This document shows, piece by piece, positions 13,995-21,357 of a stretch of 25,127 nt of DNA. Position numbers and translations under genes: made by a program. The DNA is taken from the NCBI GenBank assembly GCA_002451755.1, contig DKDF01000076.1, positions 1 through 25,127 of the forward strand, read 5' to 3'. Position 1 is the first letter of the stretch. The number at the start of each line of letters is the position of its first letter. Under the pieces are notes generated by a model. That model ran no database searches. It was given only the letters and a program-made list of their open reading frames with translations, and had not been told where the DNA came from. The stretch comes from Ruminococcaceae bacterium UBA6855. Lineage in GTDB: Bacteria > Bacillota > Clostridia > Oscillospirales > Acutalibacteraceae.

Positions 13995-14300
13995 ATGGCG
14001 GCAAAACGCGTAGGCTCGGTGACATTCGGTCTGACTCTTGTCGTTTTCGGCGTGCTGTTCCTGCTCAGCGCATTCATCAGGAGCCTCAACTATCTTGAAA
14101 TCATAAAATTCTGGCCGGTCATATTCATCTCCCTCGGAGTTGAGATGCTCGTCCACGCCTTTTCAAAGGACGCGGAAAAGGCGAAGCTCGACGTCCCCTC
14201 GTGCATAATGACCTGCGTGCTCATGCTCTTTTCAATGTGCCTTGCCGGCGCGCAGTATGCTATGACTGAGCTTGTTCCCTATATTCAGGCGCACGCGTAA
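13995..14300 (+). CDS. Small LiaI/LiaF-TM-like membrane protein
   Basis: A 101-aa protein with three probable membrane helices (about 8-27, 35-54, 69-89). GLTLVVFGVLFLLSAF and IIKFWPVIFISLGVEMLVHA carry the LiaF transmembrane-region pattern (G..L...G..LL, WP...I..G). LiaF-type proteins take part in cell-envelope stress sensing in Firmicutes. The ATG at 13995 follows GGAGGACAGATAAC, one base after the previous stop. The next gene begins 13 bases downstream, so it belongs to the ECF operon. Confidence 0.8.
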   Translation: MAAKRVGSVTFGLTLVVFGVLFLLSAFIRSLNYLEIIKFWPVIFISLGVEMLVHAFSKDAEKAKLDVPSCIMTCVLMLFSMCLAGAQYAMTELVPYIQAHA

Positions 14301-14313
14301 AAGAGGTGCCGGA

Positions 14314-15180
14314 TTGAAGAAGAAACTGAGAAAAAGAATCTCTGCGGGGCTGATGATCTCAGTCCTCGCAGTTATGGCGGCGCTGCTCGCGGTCTTTGCG
14401 ATAAGACCGCACCTGCGCTTCGTCGCCGGGGAACATCTCGGGCTGAACACCCGGAAGATAACGGTCGCGAAGATCTCGCCCGAGCTTGACGAAATAAATA
14501 TCGACGCTCTGCGCGCCGATTCGCGCGTAACTTTTGACCAGAGCCTGATGCTCGTGAACTCCGAGCATCCTCTGGATGATAACGACAAGCCGGATCTTGC
14601 GGAATACAAAAAGACGGGCGTCATAATGAACGCCTGCGCCGCGGAGAGCTTTTCGGAGCTGTCCGCCGCGGTGACAGAAAAGACCGATTGCAAGCTGCTT
14701 GTCATGAGCAGCGTCCGCGACGCGGATGAGCAAAAGGAGCTCTACAACAGCGATTCCTCGACCGCCGCCGCGCCCGGCGCGAGCGAGCACCGGACGGGAC
14801 TCGGCATCGATGTTTATGTCAAGAATTTCGCAGGCGAGGGCTTCGTCAAAAGTCCCGCCGGGCAGTTCGTCAACTCCGAGTCGTGGAAATACGGATTTAT
14901 AATCCGCTATCCGTCCTACGGCAAGAGCTCGACGGGTATAAAATTCGAACCGTGGCACATTCGCTATGTCGGCAAGCCCCACGCGGCGATAATATACAAT
15001 GACCGCCTGACGCTCGAAAAATATATCGACTCGTTTGAAACGGGCGAGTGGTACTCCGCCGACGGATATTTGATTTCAAGGCAGGTTATCGGCGAGAGCG
15101 TGACGATGCCGAAAGCATTCGGCTCGGCAGTAGTATCACCGGACAACACCGGCTGCTATATAATAACAGTCAAACAGTGA
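14314..15180 (+). CDS. VanY-like D-alanyl-D-alanine carboxypeptidase (M15B)
   Basis: A 288-aa peptidase trimming the terminal D-Ala of stem peptides. One N-terminal membrane span (about 10-31) anchors it outside. The M15 zinc and catalytic residues are intact: SSVRD (R135), SEHRTGLGID (H159, D166) and EPWHIRY (E212, H215). The start is best placed at TTG 14314, preceded by AAGAGGTG; the ATG at 14272 overlaps the upstream gene and has no site. It is the last gene of the ECF sigma operon, linking that stress response to peptidoglycan remodelling and possibly glycopeptide tolerance. No vanHAX-type genes are present, so resistance is not implied. Confidence 0.9.
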   Translation: MKKKLRKRISAGLMISVLAVMAALLAVFAIRPHLRFVAGEHLGLNTRKITVAKISPELDEINIDALRADSRVTFDQSLMLVNSEHPLDDNDKPDLAEYKKTGVIMNACAAESFSELSAAVTEKTDCKLLVMSSVRDADEQKELYNSDSSTAAAPGASEHRTGLGIDVYVKNFAGEGFVKSPAGQFVNSESWKYGFIIRYPSYGKSSTGIKFEPWHIRYVGKPHAAIIYNDRLTLEKYIDSFETGEWYSADGYLISRQVIGESVTMPKAFGSAVVSPDNTGCYIITVKQ

Positions 15181-15195
15181 AAAGCAAGAAACAGA

Positions 15196-15228
15196 AAATC
15201 CGCCAAGCGAAAGCAAGGCGGATTTTTG
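15196..15228 (+). terminator. Terminator of the ECF sigma / vanY-like operon
   Basis: AAAATCCGCC (15196-15205) pairs perfectly with GGCGGATTTT (15218-15227), with a further T. It begins 15 bases after the stop. Confidence 0.88.
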
Positions 15229-15285
15229 TGTTGTTAGAAGAATAAGCGAAATGCAGATTTTGATATTGCGTGATGAGATTAGTAC

Positions 15286-15324
15286 AGCAAAAACAGCCGC
15301 AGTTAAAAAAACACTGCGGCTGTT
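15286..15324 (-). terminator. Terminator of the MerR-controlled redox operon
   Basis: On the minus strand a perfect 12-bp stem (15292-15303 with 15313-15324) is followed by TTTTTGC. It is 50 bases past the flavodoxin stop. Confidence 0.88.
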
Positions 15325-15329
15325 CCTGT

Positions 15330-15353
15330 GAACCCCGTTCTCTTCCGGGGTTC
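15330..15353 (-). terminator. Second hairpin just after flavodoxin
   Basis: GAACCCCG (15330-15337) pairs with CGGGGTTC (15346-15353). It lies between the flavodoxin stop and the main terminator, without its own U-tract. It may be an mRNA 3'-end stabiliser and not a true stop. Confidence 0.45.
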
Positions 15354-15374
15354 GCTGTTCTCATATCCCGAAAT

Positions 15375-15848
15375 TTATTTTATATTCTTTATCCACTTCT
15401 CGACTTCTTTGTCGGAGGTGCGCTGAGTGTGATCGTCGAATCTTATATCGATGCCGGGCTTTACATCAGCGCCGGGGCAGGCGGATTTGACATCTTTTAA
15501 TGTGTGCCCTATCCAGCCGCCGTTTGTCGCGAAAGTATAGATTTTCTTGCCCGTGAGGTCATTGTGACTGAAGAACGTTTTGACCGCCGGGGCGAAGGTG
15601 TACCACCACACGGGCGTGCCGAGAATGACTGTGTCGTAGTCCGAAAGATCGACGCCGAGCGGTTTTATCTCCGGCTCATATCCGCGCTTTACTTCGTCCG
15701 CGCCCTGATCGACAATAGAGTTGTAGTCGCCCTCATACGGCACGACAGTATCAATGCGCGCGGTGCCGCAGTTCAATTCGCGGGCGATTTTTTCTGCAAT
15801 GCTTTTTGTGTTGCCGCCCCAGGAATAGTAAATAACAATCGCTTTCAT
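15375..15848 (-). CDS. Flavodoxin family protein
   Basis: A 157-aa FMN-binding redox protein. The phosphate-binding loop YYSWGGNTKSIA (7-18), the aromatic isoalloxazine-stacking loop GTPVWWYTFAP (about 77-87) and the third FMN loop TNGGWIG (108-114) are all present. It probably reduces quinones or passes electrons within the operon. The ATG at 15848 overlaps the upstream stop by one base (TAATG). It is the last gene of a four-gene unit under a MerR promoter. Confidence 0.92.
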   Translation of the reverse strand: MKAIVIYYSWGGNTKSIAEKIARELNCGTARIDTVVPYEGDYNSIVDQGADEVKRGYEPEIKPLGVDLSDYDTVILGTPVWWYTFAPAVKTFFSHNDLTGKKIYTFATNGGWIGHTLKDVKSACPGADVKPGIDIRFDDHTQRTSDKEVEKWIKNIK

Positions 15849-16174
15849 TATTTATCCTCTCCGTAAACTTCTTTTGCCATGCGGAACGCCGCCCATGCTT
15901 TCGGCCAGCCGGCATAGAACGCGAGCTGAGTGAGCATTTCCGCCATCTCCTCTGCGGTGACTCCGTTCTCTTTTGCGTGGGAGATGTGATATTTCAATGA
16001 GCTGTCGAGAATACCGCTCGCCATGAGCGCGGAGACGGTTATCATGCTCCTGTCCCTCGGGGAGAGCTTATCCTCGCGCGACCAAACTTCTCCGAAGAGC
16101 ACATCGTCGTTGAATCTTGCAAATTCGGGCGCAAATTCGCCAAGGGCGTCTCTGCCCGCAGTTACCTTTTCCAT
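15848..16174 (-). CDS. Carboxymuconolactone decarboxylase-like protein
   Basis: A 108-aa protein of the AhpD/CMD superfamily. LSPRDRSMITVSALMASG and HISHAKENGVTAEEMAEMLTQLAFYAGWPKAW are the family's conserved helices. It has no cysteine at all, so it lacks the CxxC of AhpD peroxidases and resembles the gamma-carboxymuconolactone decarboxylase branch, whose members in such operons have unclear substrates. The start ATG at 16174 follows TAGGAGGATATATATA; the longer ORF to 16264 crosses this site and the cupin gene and is rejected. Gap to the cupin gene: 13 bases. Confidence 0.9.
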   Translation of the reverse strand: MEKVTAGRDALGEFAPEFARFNDDVLFGEVWSREDKLSPRDRSMITVSALMASGILDSSLKYHISHAKENGVTAEEMAEMLTQLAFYAGWPKAWAAFRMAKEVYGEDK

Positions 16175-16187
16175 TATATATATCCTC

Positions 16188-16613
16188 CTATTTGAGTTTG
16201 TTATATTCTTCGTCGCCGACGGGCTCGCACCATTCGGTCGAGCAGTCCTCGCCGGGGATCTCAAAGGCTATGTGCGAAAACCAGCTGTCTTTCTTTGCGC
16301 CGTGCCAGTGGCGGACGTTCGCGGGGATGGCGATGACCGTTCCGGGAGTCAGGCTGACGGGCTCTTTGCCCTCTTCGCAGTACCAGCCCTCGCCTGCGGT
16401 GCAGACGAGCATCTGACCGCCGCCGGATTTCGCATGGTGGATATGCCAGTTGTTGCGGCATCCCGGCTCAAAGGTCACATTTGCAAGGAACAGACCGCAT
16501 TTCGGGTCGGTCAGGGGATTGAGAAACGATTTGCCGATGAAATACTGCGCGTATGCGGAGTTTTCTCCGCCTTTTCCGAATACATTCTGCTGTTCAAATT
16601 CTGTCTCTGTCAT
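16188..16613 (-). CDS. Cupin-domain protein
   Basis: A 141-aa single-cupin protein. Motif 1 is GCRNNWHIHHAKSGGGQMLVCTAG (51-74, given in parts: H57 and H59 bind metal, Q67 takes the usual Glu place) and motif 2 is PANVRHWHGA (97-106, H102 or H104). Proteins like this accompany CMD-like and aldo/keto reductase genes in many gut Firmicutes; the reaction is unknown. The ATG at 16613 follows GAGGAA, 10 bases after the aldo/keto reductase stop, so it is the second gene of the operon. Confidence 0.92.
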   Translation of the reverse strand: MTETEFEQQNVFGKGGENSAYAQYFIGKSFLNPLTDPKCGLFLANVTFEPGCRNNWHIHHAKSGGGQMLVCTAGEGWYCEEGKEPVSLTPGTVIAIPANVRHWHGAKKDSWFSHIAFEIPGEDCSTEWCEPVGDEEYNKLK

Positions 16614-16623
16614 GATATATTCC

Positions 16624-17484
16624 TCACTTTCCGCTGAATACGGGGAAGAAGCTGTACTCCCCGTAGTCTTTTATTTTCTCAAAATTTTTGAGTGTGTTTA
16701 AATCTTCGTCAGAAATATTAAAATCAACATCGGCGTTCGATTTCATATGCTCCGGGTTCGCGGTCTTGGGCAGGGCAATCATGCCGAGGTCGAGCACATA
16801 GCGCACGCACAGCTGAGCCGGGGTAACGGAATATTTCGCGGCGATGTCTGCGATAGCTTTGTTTTTCAGCGCCTCGCCGTGAGCTATCGGCGAATAAGCC
16901 TCGGTCTGAATTCCGTTTTTATTGCAGAAGTCAATGAGCGAAAGCGGGGTGTTGCTGATGTGCGCCAAAATCTGGTTGACCATGGGTTTTATCTCGCACG
17001 AATTGAGAATATTCTCAAGGTCGTCTTTTAGAAAATTCGACACGCCTATCGCGCGGACTTTTCCGGCTTTGTACGCATCTTCGAGCGCGCGCCATACCTC
17101 GCGGTTCTCTTCAAAATAGTGTTTCTCGCCGCGGAACTCTGCCCACGGCTGCGGGCTGTGAATTATCATCATGTCGATGTAATCGAGTCCGGTTTTTCTG
17201 AGCGTCTCGTCTATCGACTGCGCCGCGGAATCATAGCTTTTATTTTCGGCTGCGATCTTGCTCGTCACAAACAGCTCGTCGCGTGCCGCGCCGCAGGTGC
17301 GGATCCCCTCGCCGACTCCGGCTTCGTTGCCGTATGCCTGAGCGGTGTCGATGTGGCGGTAGCCTATGGCGACGGCGTCCCTGACCGCCTGCGCGGTCTC
17401 GATGTCCGTCAGCATCCATGTGCCGAGCCCGAGCTTCGGTATTTTTACGGAGTTTGAAAGAGTGTAGGTTTCATTGAGAATCAT
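16624..17484 (-). CDS. Aldo/keto reductase
   Basis: A 286-aa (alpha/beta)8-barrel NADPH-dependent carbonyl reductase. The catalytic tetrad is complete: D46 and Y51 in HIDTAQAYGNE, K76 in VTSKI, H109 in MIIHSPQPW. GVSNFLKDDLENIL and MVNQI are the expected barrel strands, and ALPKTANPEHMKSN is the C-terminal NADPH-binding motif. The ATG at 17484 follows GGGAGG. It is the first gene of the operon behind the MerR-type promoter at 17550-17580, so its substrate is probably a reactive aldehyde or quinone; this is inferred from the context. Confidence 0.95.
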   Translation of the reverse strand: MILNETYTLSNSVKIPKLGLGTWMLTDIETAQAVRDAVAIGYRHIDTAQAYGNEAGVGEGIRTCGAARDELFVTSKIAAENKSYDSAAQSIDETLRKTGLDYIDMMIIHSPQPWAEFRGEKHYFEENREVWRALEDAYKAGKVRAIGVSNFLKDDLENILNSCEIKPMVNQILAHISNTPLSLIDFCNKNGIQTEAYSPIAHGEALKNKAIADIAAKYSVTPAQLCVRYVLDLGMIALPKTANPEHMKSNADVDFNISDEDLNTLKNFEKIKDYGEYSFFPVFSGK

Positions 17485-17500
17485 TCAAAATACCTCCCGA

Positions 17501-17529
17501 TTGACAAATCTTTTGCACAATGTTAAAAT
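17501..17529 (+). promoter_or_regulatory. Sigma-A promoter of the MerR-family gene
   Basis: TTGACA (17501-17506), 17-base spacer, TAAAAT (17524-17529). The start near 17536 gives an 80-base leader that runs through the MerR operator at 17558-17577. It faces the opposite-strand promoter at 17550-17580. Confidence 0.8.
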
Positions 17530-17549
17530 CATTCTGCAAGTTCGTTTAT

Positions 17550-17580
17550 ATTCTACAACTTAAAGCTAACTTCAAGTCAA
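17550..17580 (-). promoter_or_regulatory. MerR-type 19-bp-spacer promoter and operator
   Basis: On the minus strand TTGACT (17575-17580) and TAGAAT (17550-17555) are separated by 19 bases, the overlong spacing that MerR activators correct by twisting DNA. The spacer carries the dyad ACTTGAAG-TTAG-CTTTAAGT (17558-17577), one mismatch between arms. It would drive the aldo/keto reductase-cupin-CMD-flavodoxin operon, with the MerR protein encoded 40 bases away. Confidence 0.9.
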
Positions 17581-17619
17581 GACCCTAAAATAAAAACTTT
17601 TTATGAACGGAGCGGGAAG

Positions 17620-18084
17620 ATGTTCTATACAATAGGAGAGATGGCAAAAAAGATGGGCGTCGCGCCCTCGACACTCAGATATTATGACAAAGAGGGGCTT
17701 CTGCCGTTTGTTGAGCGCTCGGGCGGCGGAATAAGAATGTTCAAAGACGAAGATGTCGAGTGGCTTTCTATTATAGAGTGCCTGAAAAAGACGGGCATGC
17801 CCATAAAAGAGATAAAGCAGTTCATCGACTGGTGCATCGAGGGCGACTCGACTATAGACAGGCGACTTGAACTGATCGACCGCCGGCGCGAGCGGGTGCA
17901 TGAGCAGATGGCTCAGCTCGAAAAAACGCTCGACACGCTCGATTATAAGCACTGGTACTACGAGACCGCGAAGGCGGCGGGCACCTGCAAAGTGCATGAG
18001 CAGATGGCAAAAGAAGATATTCCGCAGAGAATGCGCGAGATAAAAAGACGTATGGTCGAGGGCGGAGAGTGCGAAGAAAAATAA
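17620..18084 (+). CDS. MerR-family transcriptional regulator
   Basis: A 154-aa DNA-binding activator. The winged helix-turn-helix is at 1-70: FYTIGEMAKKMGVAPSTLRYYDKEGLLPF and GGIRMFKDEDVEWLSIIECLKKTGMPIKEIKQF. A long dimerisation coiled coil follows (about 78-112). The C-terminal part has C65 and Cys at about 121 and 150, which could sense electrophiles, but no metal-site pattern is evident. Its divergent neighbour operon of carbonyl/quinone enzymes suggests an aldehyde- or electrophile-responsive regulator like AdhR/NmlR. The ATG at 17620 follows GGAGCGGGAAG. It is probably the activator, and an autorepressor, at 17550-17580. Confidence 0.93.
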   Translation: MFYTIGEMAKKMGVAPSTLRYYDKEGLLPFVERSGGGIRMFKDEDVEWLSIIECLKKTGMPIKEIKQFIDWCIEGDSTIDRRLELIDRRRERVHEQMAQLEKTLDTLDYKHWYYETAKAAGTCKVHEQMAKEDIPQRMREIKRRMVEGGECEEK

Positions 18085-18112
18085 AAAAATTGCTGTTTTT
18101 CACGGTAAAGCG

Positions 18113-18141
18113 TTGAAATGTGCGATTTTATGTGTTACAAT
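18113..18141 (+). promoter_or_regulatory. Sigma-A promoter of the putP-like gene
   Basis: TTGAAA (18113-18118), 17-base spacer, TACAAT (18136-18141). It starts 29 bases after the merR stop, giving a leader of about 107 bases before the symporter. Confidence 0.8.
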
Positions 18142-18166
18142 AGCAGACATCAATGACGGTACGATG

Positions 18167-18200
18167 AAGAGCCGCTCAGCTGAGACTGGCGGTTCTTTTT
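18167..18200 (+). terminator. Leader hairpin with U-tract before putP
   Basis: AAGAGCCGC (18167-18175) pairs with GCGGTTCTT (18189-18197, one G-T) followed by TTT and C; the loop contains the palindrome CTCAGCTGAG. It lies downstream of the promoter at 18113-18141 and upstream of the gene, so it is either the merR terminator or an attenuator in the putP leader. A second small hairpin GGGCT/AGCCC (about 18221-18238) lies just before the ribosome binding site. Confidence 0.6.
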
Positions 18201-18254
18201 CATTTTCGCCGCCAAAATGAGGGGCTCGTATGCAGCCCGTGAGGAGTTTTTCAA

Positions 18255-19796
18255 ATGACCGTATCAAACATCTGTATCCTGGGGACGATTGCCGTCTACC
18301 TCGTCGGAATGCTGATAATCGGCTTCCGCTGCGCGAGGAAGAACGAATCGTCCGCCGATTTCTACCTCGGCGGCAGAAAGCTCGGTCCGCTCGTTACCGC
18401 AATGAGCGCAGAGGCGAGCGATATGTCGAGCTACCTGCTTATGGGTCTGCCCGGACTCGCGTATCTCTCCGGCGTTGCCGATGTCGGCTGGACCGCAATA
18501 GGCCTCGCAGTCGGAACATATCTCAACTGGCTGTTCACTGCGGCAAGGCTGCGCAGATATACCCATGAGACAAAGTCTTTCACTATTCCGCAGTTCTTCT
18601 CCCGCCGCTTCAGGGATGATAAAAACATCCTCGCGGTGCTCGCGGCAGTTATAATTATTATTTTCTTCATTCCCTATACTGCGTCCGGCTTCGCCGCCTG
18701 CGGCAAGCTGTTTTCCTCGCTGTTCGGCATGAACTACATGACCGCGATGATAATCTCCGCAGTTGTCATAGTCGCCTACACGGCGGCAGGCGGATTCTTC
18801 GCCGCTTCAACTACCGACTTCGTCCAGAGCATTATCATGACCGTGGCGATAGTCTTTGTCCTCATTTTCTCAACGATATCGGCGGGCGGCGTTGACGCTG
18901 TTGTCGAGAACGCGAAGGCTCTCCCCGGCTATCTCTCGCTTACCGCATCATATATAGAAGATACCGGCAAGAGTGAGCCCTATAATCTTCTGCACATAAT
19001 CACCACGCTCTCGTGGGGTCTCGGCTATTTCGGTATGCCGCATATCCTGCTCCGCTTCATGGCTATCGAGGACGAGAAAAAGCTCAAGCTCTCCCGCCGC
19101 GTGGCTTCGATATGGGTCGTTATCGCCATGGCGATGGCTGTTCTTATCGGCATCGTCGGCAGAGCGCTGAGCAACACCGGCCTTGTCGATCAGCTTCACG
19201 GCAACGACACCGAGACTATTATAGTCCGCGTCGCGCACCTGCTCTCGACCTACGGCGCGTTCCCGGCTATCATGGCGGGTCTTATCCTCGCTGGCATCCT
19301 TGCGAGCACGATGTCCACCGCCGACTCCCAGCTTCTCGCCGCCGCTTCGAGCGTGTCCGAGAACATACTGCGCGAGGCGTTCCACCTCAAGATATCCGAG
19401 AAGAAGAGCATGCTCGCAGCGCGTCTTACCGTTATCGGCATAGCTATCCTGGGTATAATAATCGCCCGCAACCCCGACAGCTCGGTGTTCGGCATCGTCT
19501 CGTTCGCATGGGCGGGCTTCGGCGCGGCTTTCGGTCCGCTCGTTATCTGCTCCCTGTTTTGGAAGCGCACCACGCTCCCCGGAGCGATCGCCGGCATGGT
19601 GTCGGGCGGCGCGATGGTCTTTATCTGGAAATATCTCATCAAACCCATCGGCGGCGTGTTCGGCATATATGAGCTGCTCCCCGCGTTCCTTGTCGGTCTT
19701 GTTGTGATGGTCGTAGTCAGCCTTTGCACCAAGGCTCCCTCCAAGGAGATAACCGACGAGTTCGACCGCGTCAAGGCTATGGGAAAGGCAAAATAA
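18255..19796 (+). CDS. putP: Sodium/proline (solute:sodium) symporter
   Basis: A 513-aa LeuT-fold transporter of the SSS family, closest in look to PutP, importing proline with Na+. About 13 membrane helices are visible. Key parts: AMSAEASDMSSYLLMGLPGLAY (helix 2 sodium/substrate region), FIPYTASGFAACGKLF, AYTAAGGFFAASTTDFVQ (the SSS signature) and LAGILASTMSTADSQLLAAASSVSEN (helix 9, Na2 site with adjacent Ser/Thr). The length agrees with PutP. The ATG at 18255 follows GTGAGGAG. The gene is monocistronic behind its own promoter. Pantothenate or other SSS substrates are possible, but the sequence pattern favours proline. Confidence 0.9.
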   Translation: MTVSNICILGTIAVYLVGMLIIGFRCARKNESSADFYLGGRKLGPLVTAMSAEASDMSSYLLMGLPGLAYLSGVADVGWTAIGLAVGTYLNWLFTAARLRRYTHETKSFTIPQFFSRRFRDDKNILAVLAAVIIIIFFIPYTASGFAACGKLFSSLFGMNYMTAMIISAVVIVAYTAAGGFFAASTTDFVQSIIMTVAIVFVLIFSTISAGGVDAVVENAKALPGYLSLTASYIEDTGKSEPYNLLHIITTLSWGLGYFGMPHILLRFMAIEDEKKLKLSRRVASIWVVIAMAMAVLIGIVGRALSNTGLVDQLHGNDTETIIVRVAHLLSTYGAFPAIMAGLILAGILASTMSTADSQLLAAASSVSENILREAFHLKISEKKSMLAARLTVIGIAILGIIIARNPDSSVFGIVSFAWAGFGAAFGPLVICSLFWKRTTLPGAIAGMVSGGAMVFIWKYLIKPIGGVFGIYELLPAFLVGLVVMVVVSLCTKAPSKEITDEFDRVKAMGKAK

Positions 19797-19873
19797 TTCG
19801 CCGGCGGGACTCTGACATCAATTTGTTTTGACGGAACATTTCAGTTGTTAAAAGTAATAAAGCGATTTTCCTG

Positions 19874-19912
19874 ATTTTCGTCATTTTTATTAAAAAAAGC
19901 GAAAATTTTTAT
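19874..19912 (+). terminator. AT-rich hairpin, possible putP terminator
   Basis: ATTTTCG (19874-19880) pairs with CGAAAAT (19900-19906), with internal TTTTT/AAAAA pairing, followed by TTTTA. It lies about 75 bases past the stop and just before the liv promoter. The stem is weak. Confidence 0.35.
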
Positions 19913-19917
19913 GAGTA

Positions 19918-19946
19918 TTGACAATAGACTCATACGAAAGTATAAT
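19918..19946 (+). promoter_or_regulatory. Perfect consensus sigma-A promoter of the liv operon
   Basis: TTGACA (19918-19923), exactly 17 bases, TATAAT (19941-19946). The leader to livJ is about 110 bases and contains a 7-bp hairpin GCGCCGC/GCGGCGC (19998-20020) with no U-tract after it. Confidence 0.93.
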
Positions 19947-20061
19947 CAATAAAAATTGAAGGTAATTCACAATTGCCCTCATTATATCCGATTTTTTGCG
20001 CCGCAGTTCGCGGGCGGCGCCGAGAATAAAATAAAAAAACAGGAAAGAAAAGAGGATTTTT

Positions 20062-21228
20062 ATGAAAAAAGTATTTGCATTAGTCCTCGCTCTTGCTCTC
20101 GTGATGTGCGGCTTCACCGCATGCTCAGGCAAAAACGGCGGCAGCGATACCAAGACAGACGCCGATCTTACCAAGGTTGGCGAGTACACGGCTAACAACA
20201 CAGAATATATTATTGGCGCAACCGGCCCTCTGACCGGCGACAATTCATCATACGGAATCTCCGTGCGCAACGGCGCTCAGCTAGCCGTTGACGAGATTAA
20301 CGCCGCAGGCGGTCTCAACGGAGTGAACTTCAAGTTCGACATGAAGGACGACAAGGCCGGCGCCGTTGAGGCAGGTCAGGGCTTCACCTCCCTGCTTGAG
20401 GGCGGTATGCAGGTCTCCCTCGGCTCCGTTACCTCCGCATCCTGCGAGGCTTTCGGCTCCGCAGCTGCCGAGTACGGCATCTTCTTCATGACCCCCTCCG
20501 CTTCCGCAGCTTCTGTTATCGAGACCGGAGATACCGCTTTCCGCGTCTGCTTCGGCGATCCCGACCAGGGCACACTTGCCGCTCAGGAGCTTACCTCGAA
20601 GTATAAGAAGATCGGCGCTATCTACGACACCTCCGACACTTATTCGCAGGGCATCTACGATGCATTCAAGGCGAAGATGAACGAGCTCGGCGTCTCCTAC
20701 ATCGAGCAGACCTTCGACAAGGAGAACAAGAGAGACTTCTCCACTCAGGTCGCCGCTCTTAAGGATTGCGACGTTATCTTCCTCCCCATCTACTACACCG
20801 AGGCGGGACTTATCGCAAAGACCTGCGTTTCCAAGGGCTGCAGCGCGGTTCTCTTCGGATGCGACGGACTTGACGGCGTAGCCAGCCAGATTGACTCCAC
20901 CGTTAAGAATCAGATCAAGTACATCACTCCCTTCGATGTCAACAGCAAGGAAGAGAAGGTTTCGAAGTTCGTAAATTCCTACAAAGCAAAGTACAACGCT
21001 CTTCCCGACCAGTTCGCGGCTGACGCTTACGATGCAGTCTATGCAGTCTTCAACGCTATGAAGAAGACCGGCGTCAACAACGTCAAGGTCGATCCCACAG
21101 CTCTCGGTACTGCTATGGCAAAGGCTATCACCGCTTCCGACTTCTCCTATGAAGGCGTTACGGGCAAGATGACCTGGGAAGCCAGCGGCGCCTGCAACAA
21201 GGTCCCCGTTATTGTTGAGCTTGGCTGA
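20062..21228 (+). CDS. livJ: Branched-chain amino-acid ABC transporter, substrate-binding lipoprotein
   Basis: A 388-aa periplasmic-binding-fold (type I, Leu/Ile/Val-binding) protein anchored outside the membrane. A lipoprotein signal peptide of 20 residues ends at FTA-C21; Phe at -3 is not the usual Leu. The mature domain begins NNTEYIIGATGPLTGDNSSYG and shows LAVDEINAAGGLNG, GSVTSASC and GAIYDTSDTYSQG, typical of LivJ. The ATG at 20062 follows AGAGGA. Codon use shifts here to GCT/ACC/AAG-rich choices compared with the GCG-rich upstream genes, suggesting high expression, which agrees with the consensus promoter. A terminator-like hairpin separates it from livH. Confidence 0.95.
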   Translation: MKKVFALVLALALVMCGFTACSGKNGGSDTKTDADLTKVGEYTANNTEYIIGATGPLTGDNSSYGISVRNGAQLAVDEINAAGGLNGVNFKFDMKDDKAGAVEAGQGFTSLLEGGMQVSLGSVTSASCEAFGSAAAEYGIFFMTPSASAASVIETGDTAFRVCFGDPDQGTLAAQELTSKYKKIGAIYDTSDTYSQGIYDAFKAKMNELGVSYIEQTFDKENKRDFSTQVAALKDCDVIFLPIYYTEAGLIAKTCVSKGCSAVLFGCDGLDGVASQIDSTVKNQIKYITPFDVNSKEEKVSKFVNSYKAKYNALPDQFAADAYDAVYAVFNAMKKTGVNNVKVDPTALGTAMAKAITASDFSYEGVTGKMTWEASGACNKVPVIVELG

Positions 21229-21269
21229 TAACTATTAATTTCTAAAATTTATATTTATTGGTTTTTGAA

Positions 21270-21312
21270 CGGCAGGGGAAGTGTATTCTCCTGCCGCTTT
21301 CTGTTTTTCTTT
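21270..21312 (+). terminator. Intra-operon terminator between livJ and livH
   Basis: CGGCAGGGGA (21270-21279) pairs with TCTCCTGCCG (21287-21296, one G-T) around a 7-nt loop, then CTTTCTGTTTTTCTTT. No promoter was seen between it and livH, so it probably lets partial readthrough, giving more binding protein than permease. Confidence 0.8.
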
Positions 21313-21357
21313 CGGCAGTTCAAGTTTCTCCCATTCTAAAGGAGCGTTAGGTTTATT

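Noticed and set aside
16175..16264. Longer start for the CMD-like gene
   Set aside because: It overlaps the cupin gene and ignores TAGGAGG before the ATG at 16174.
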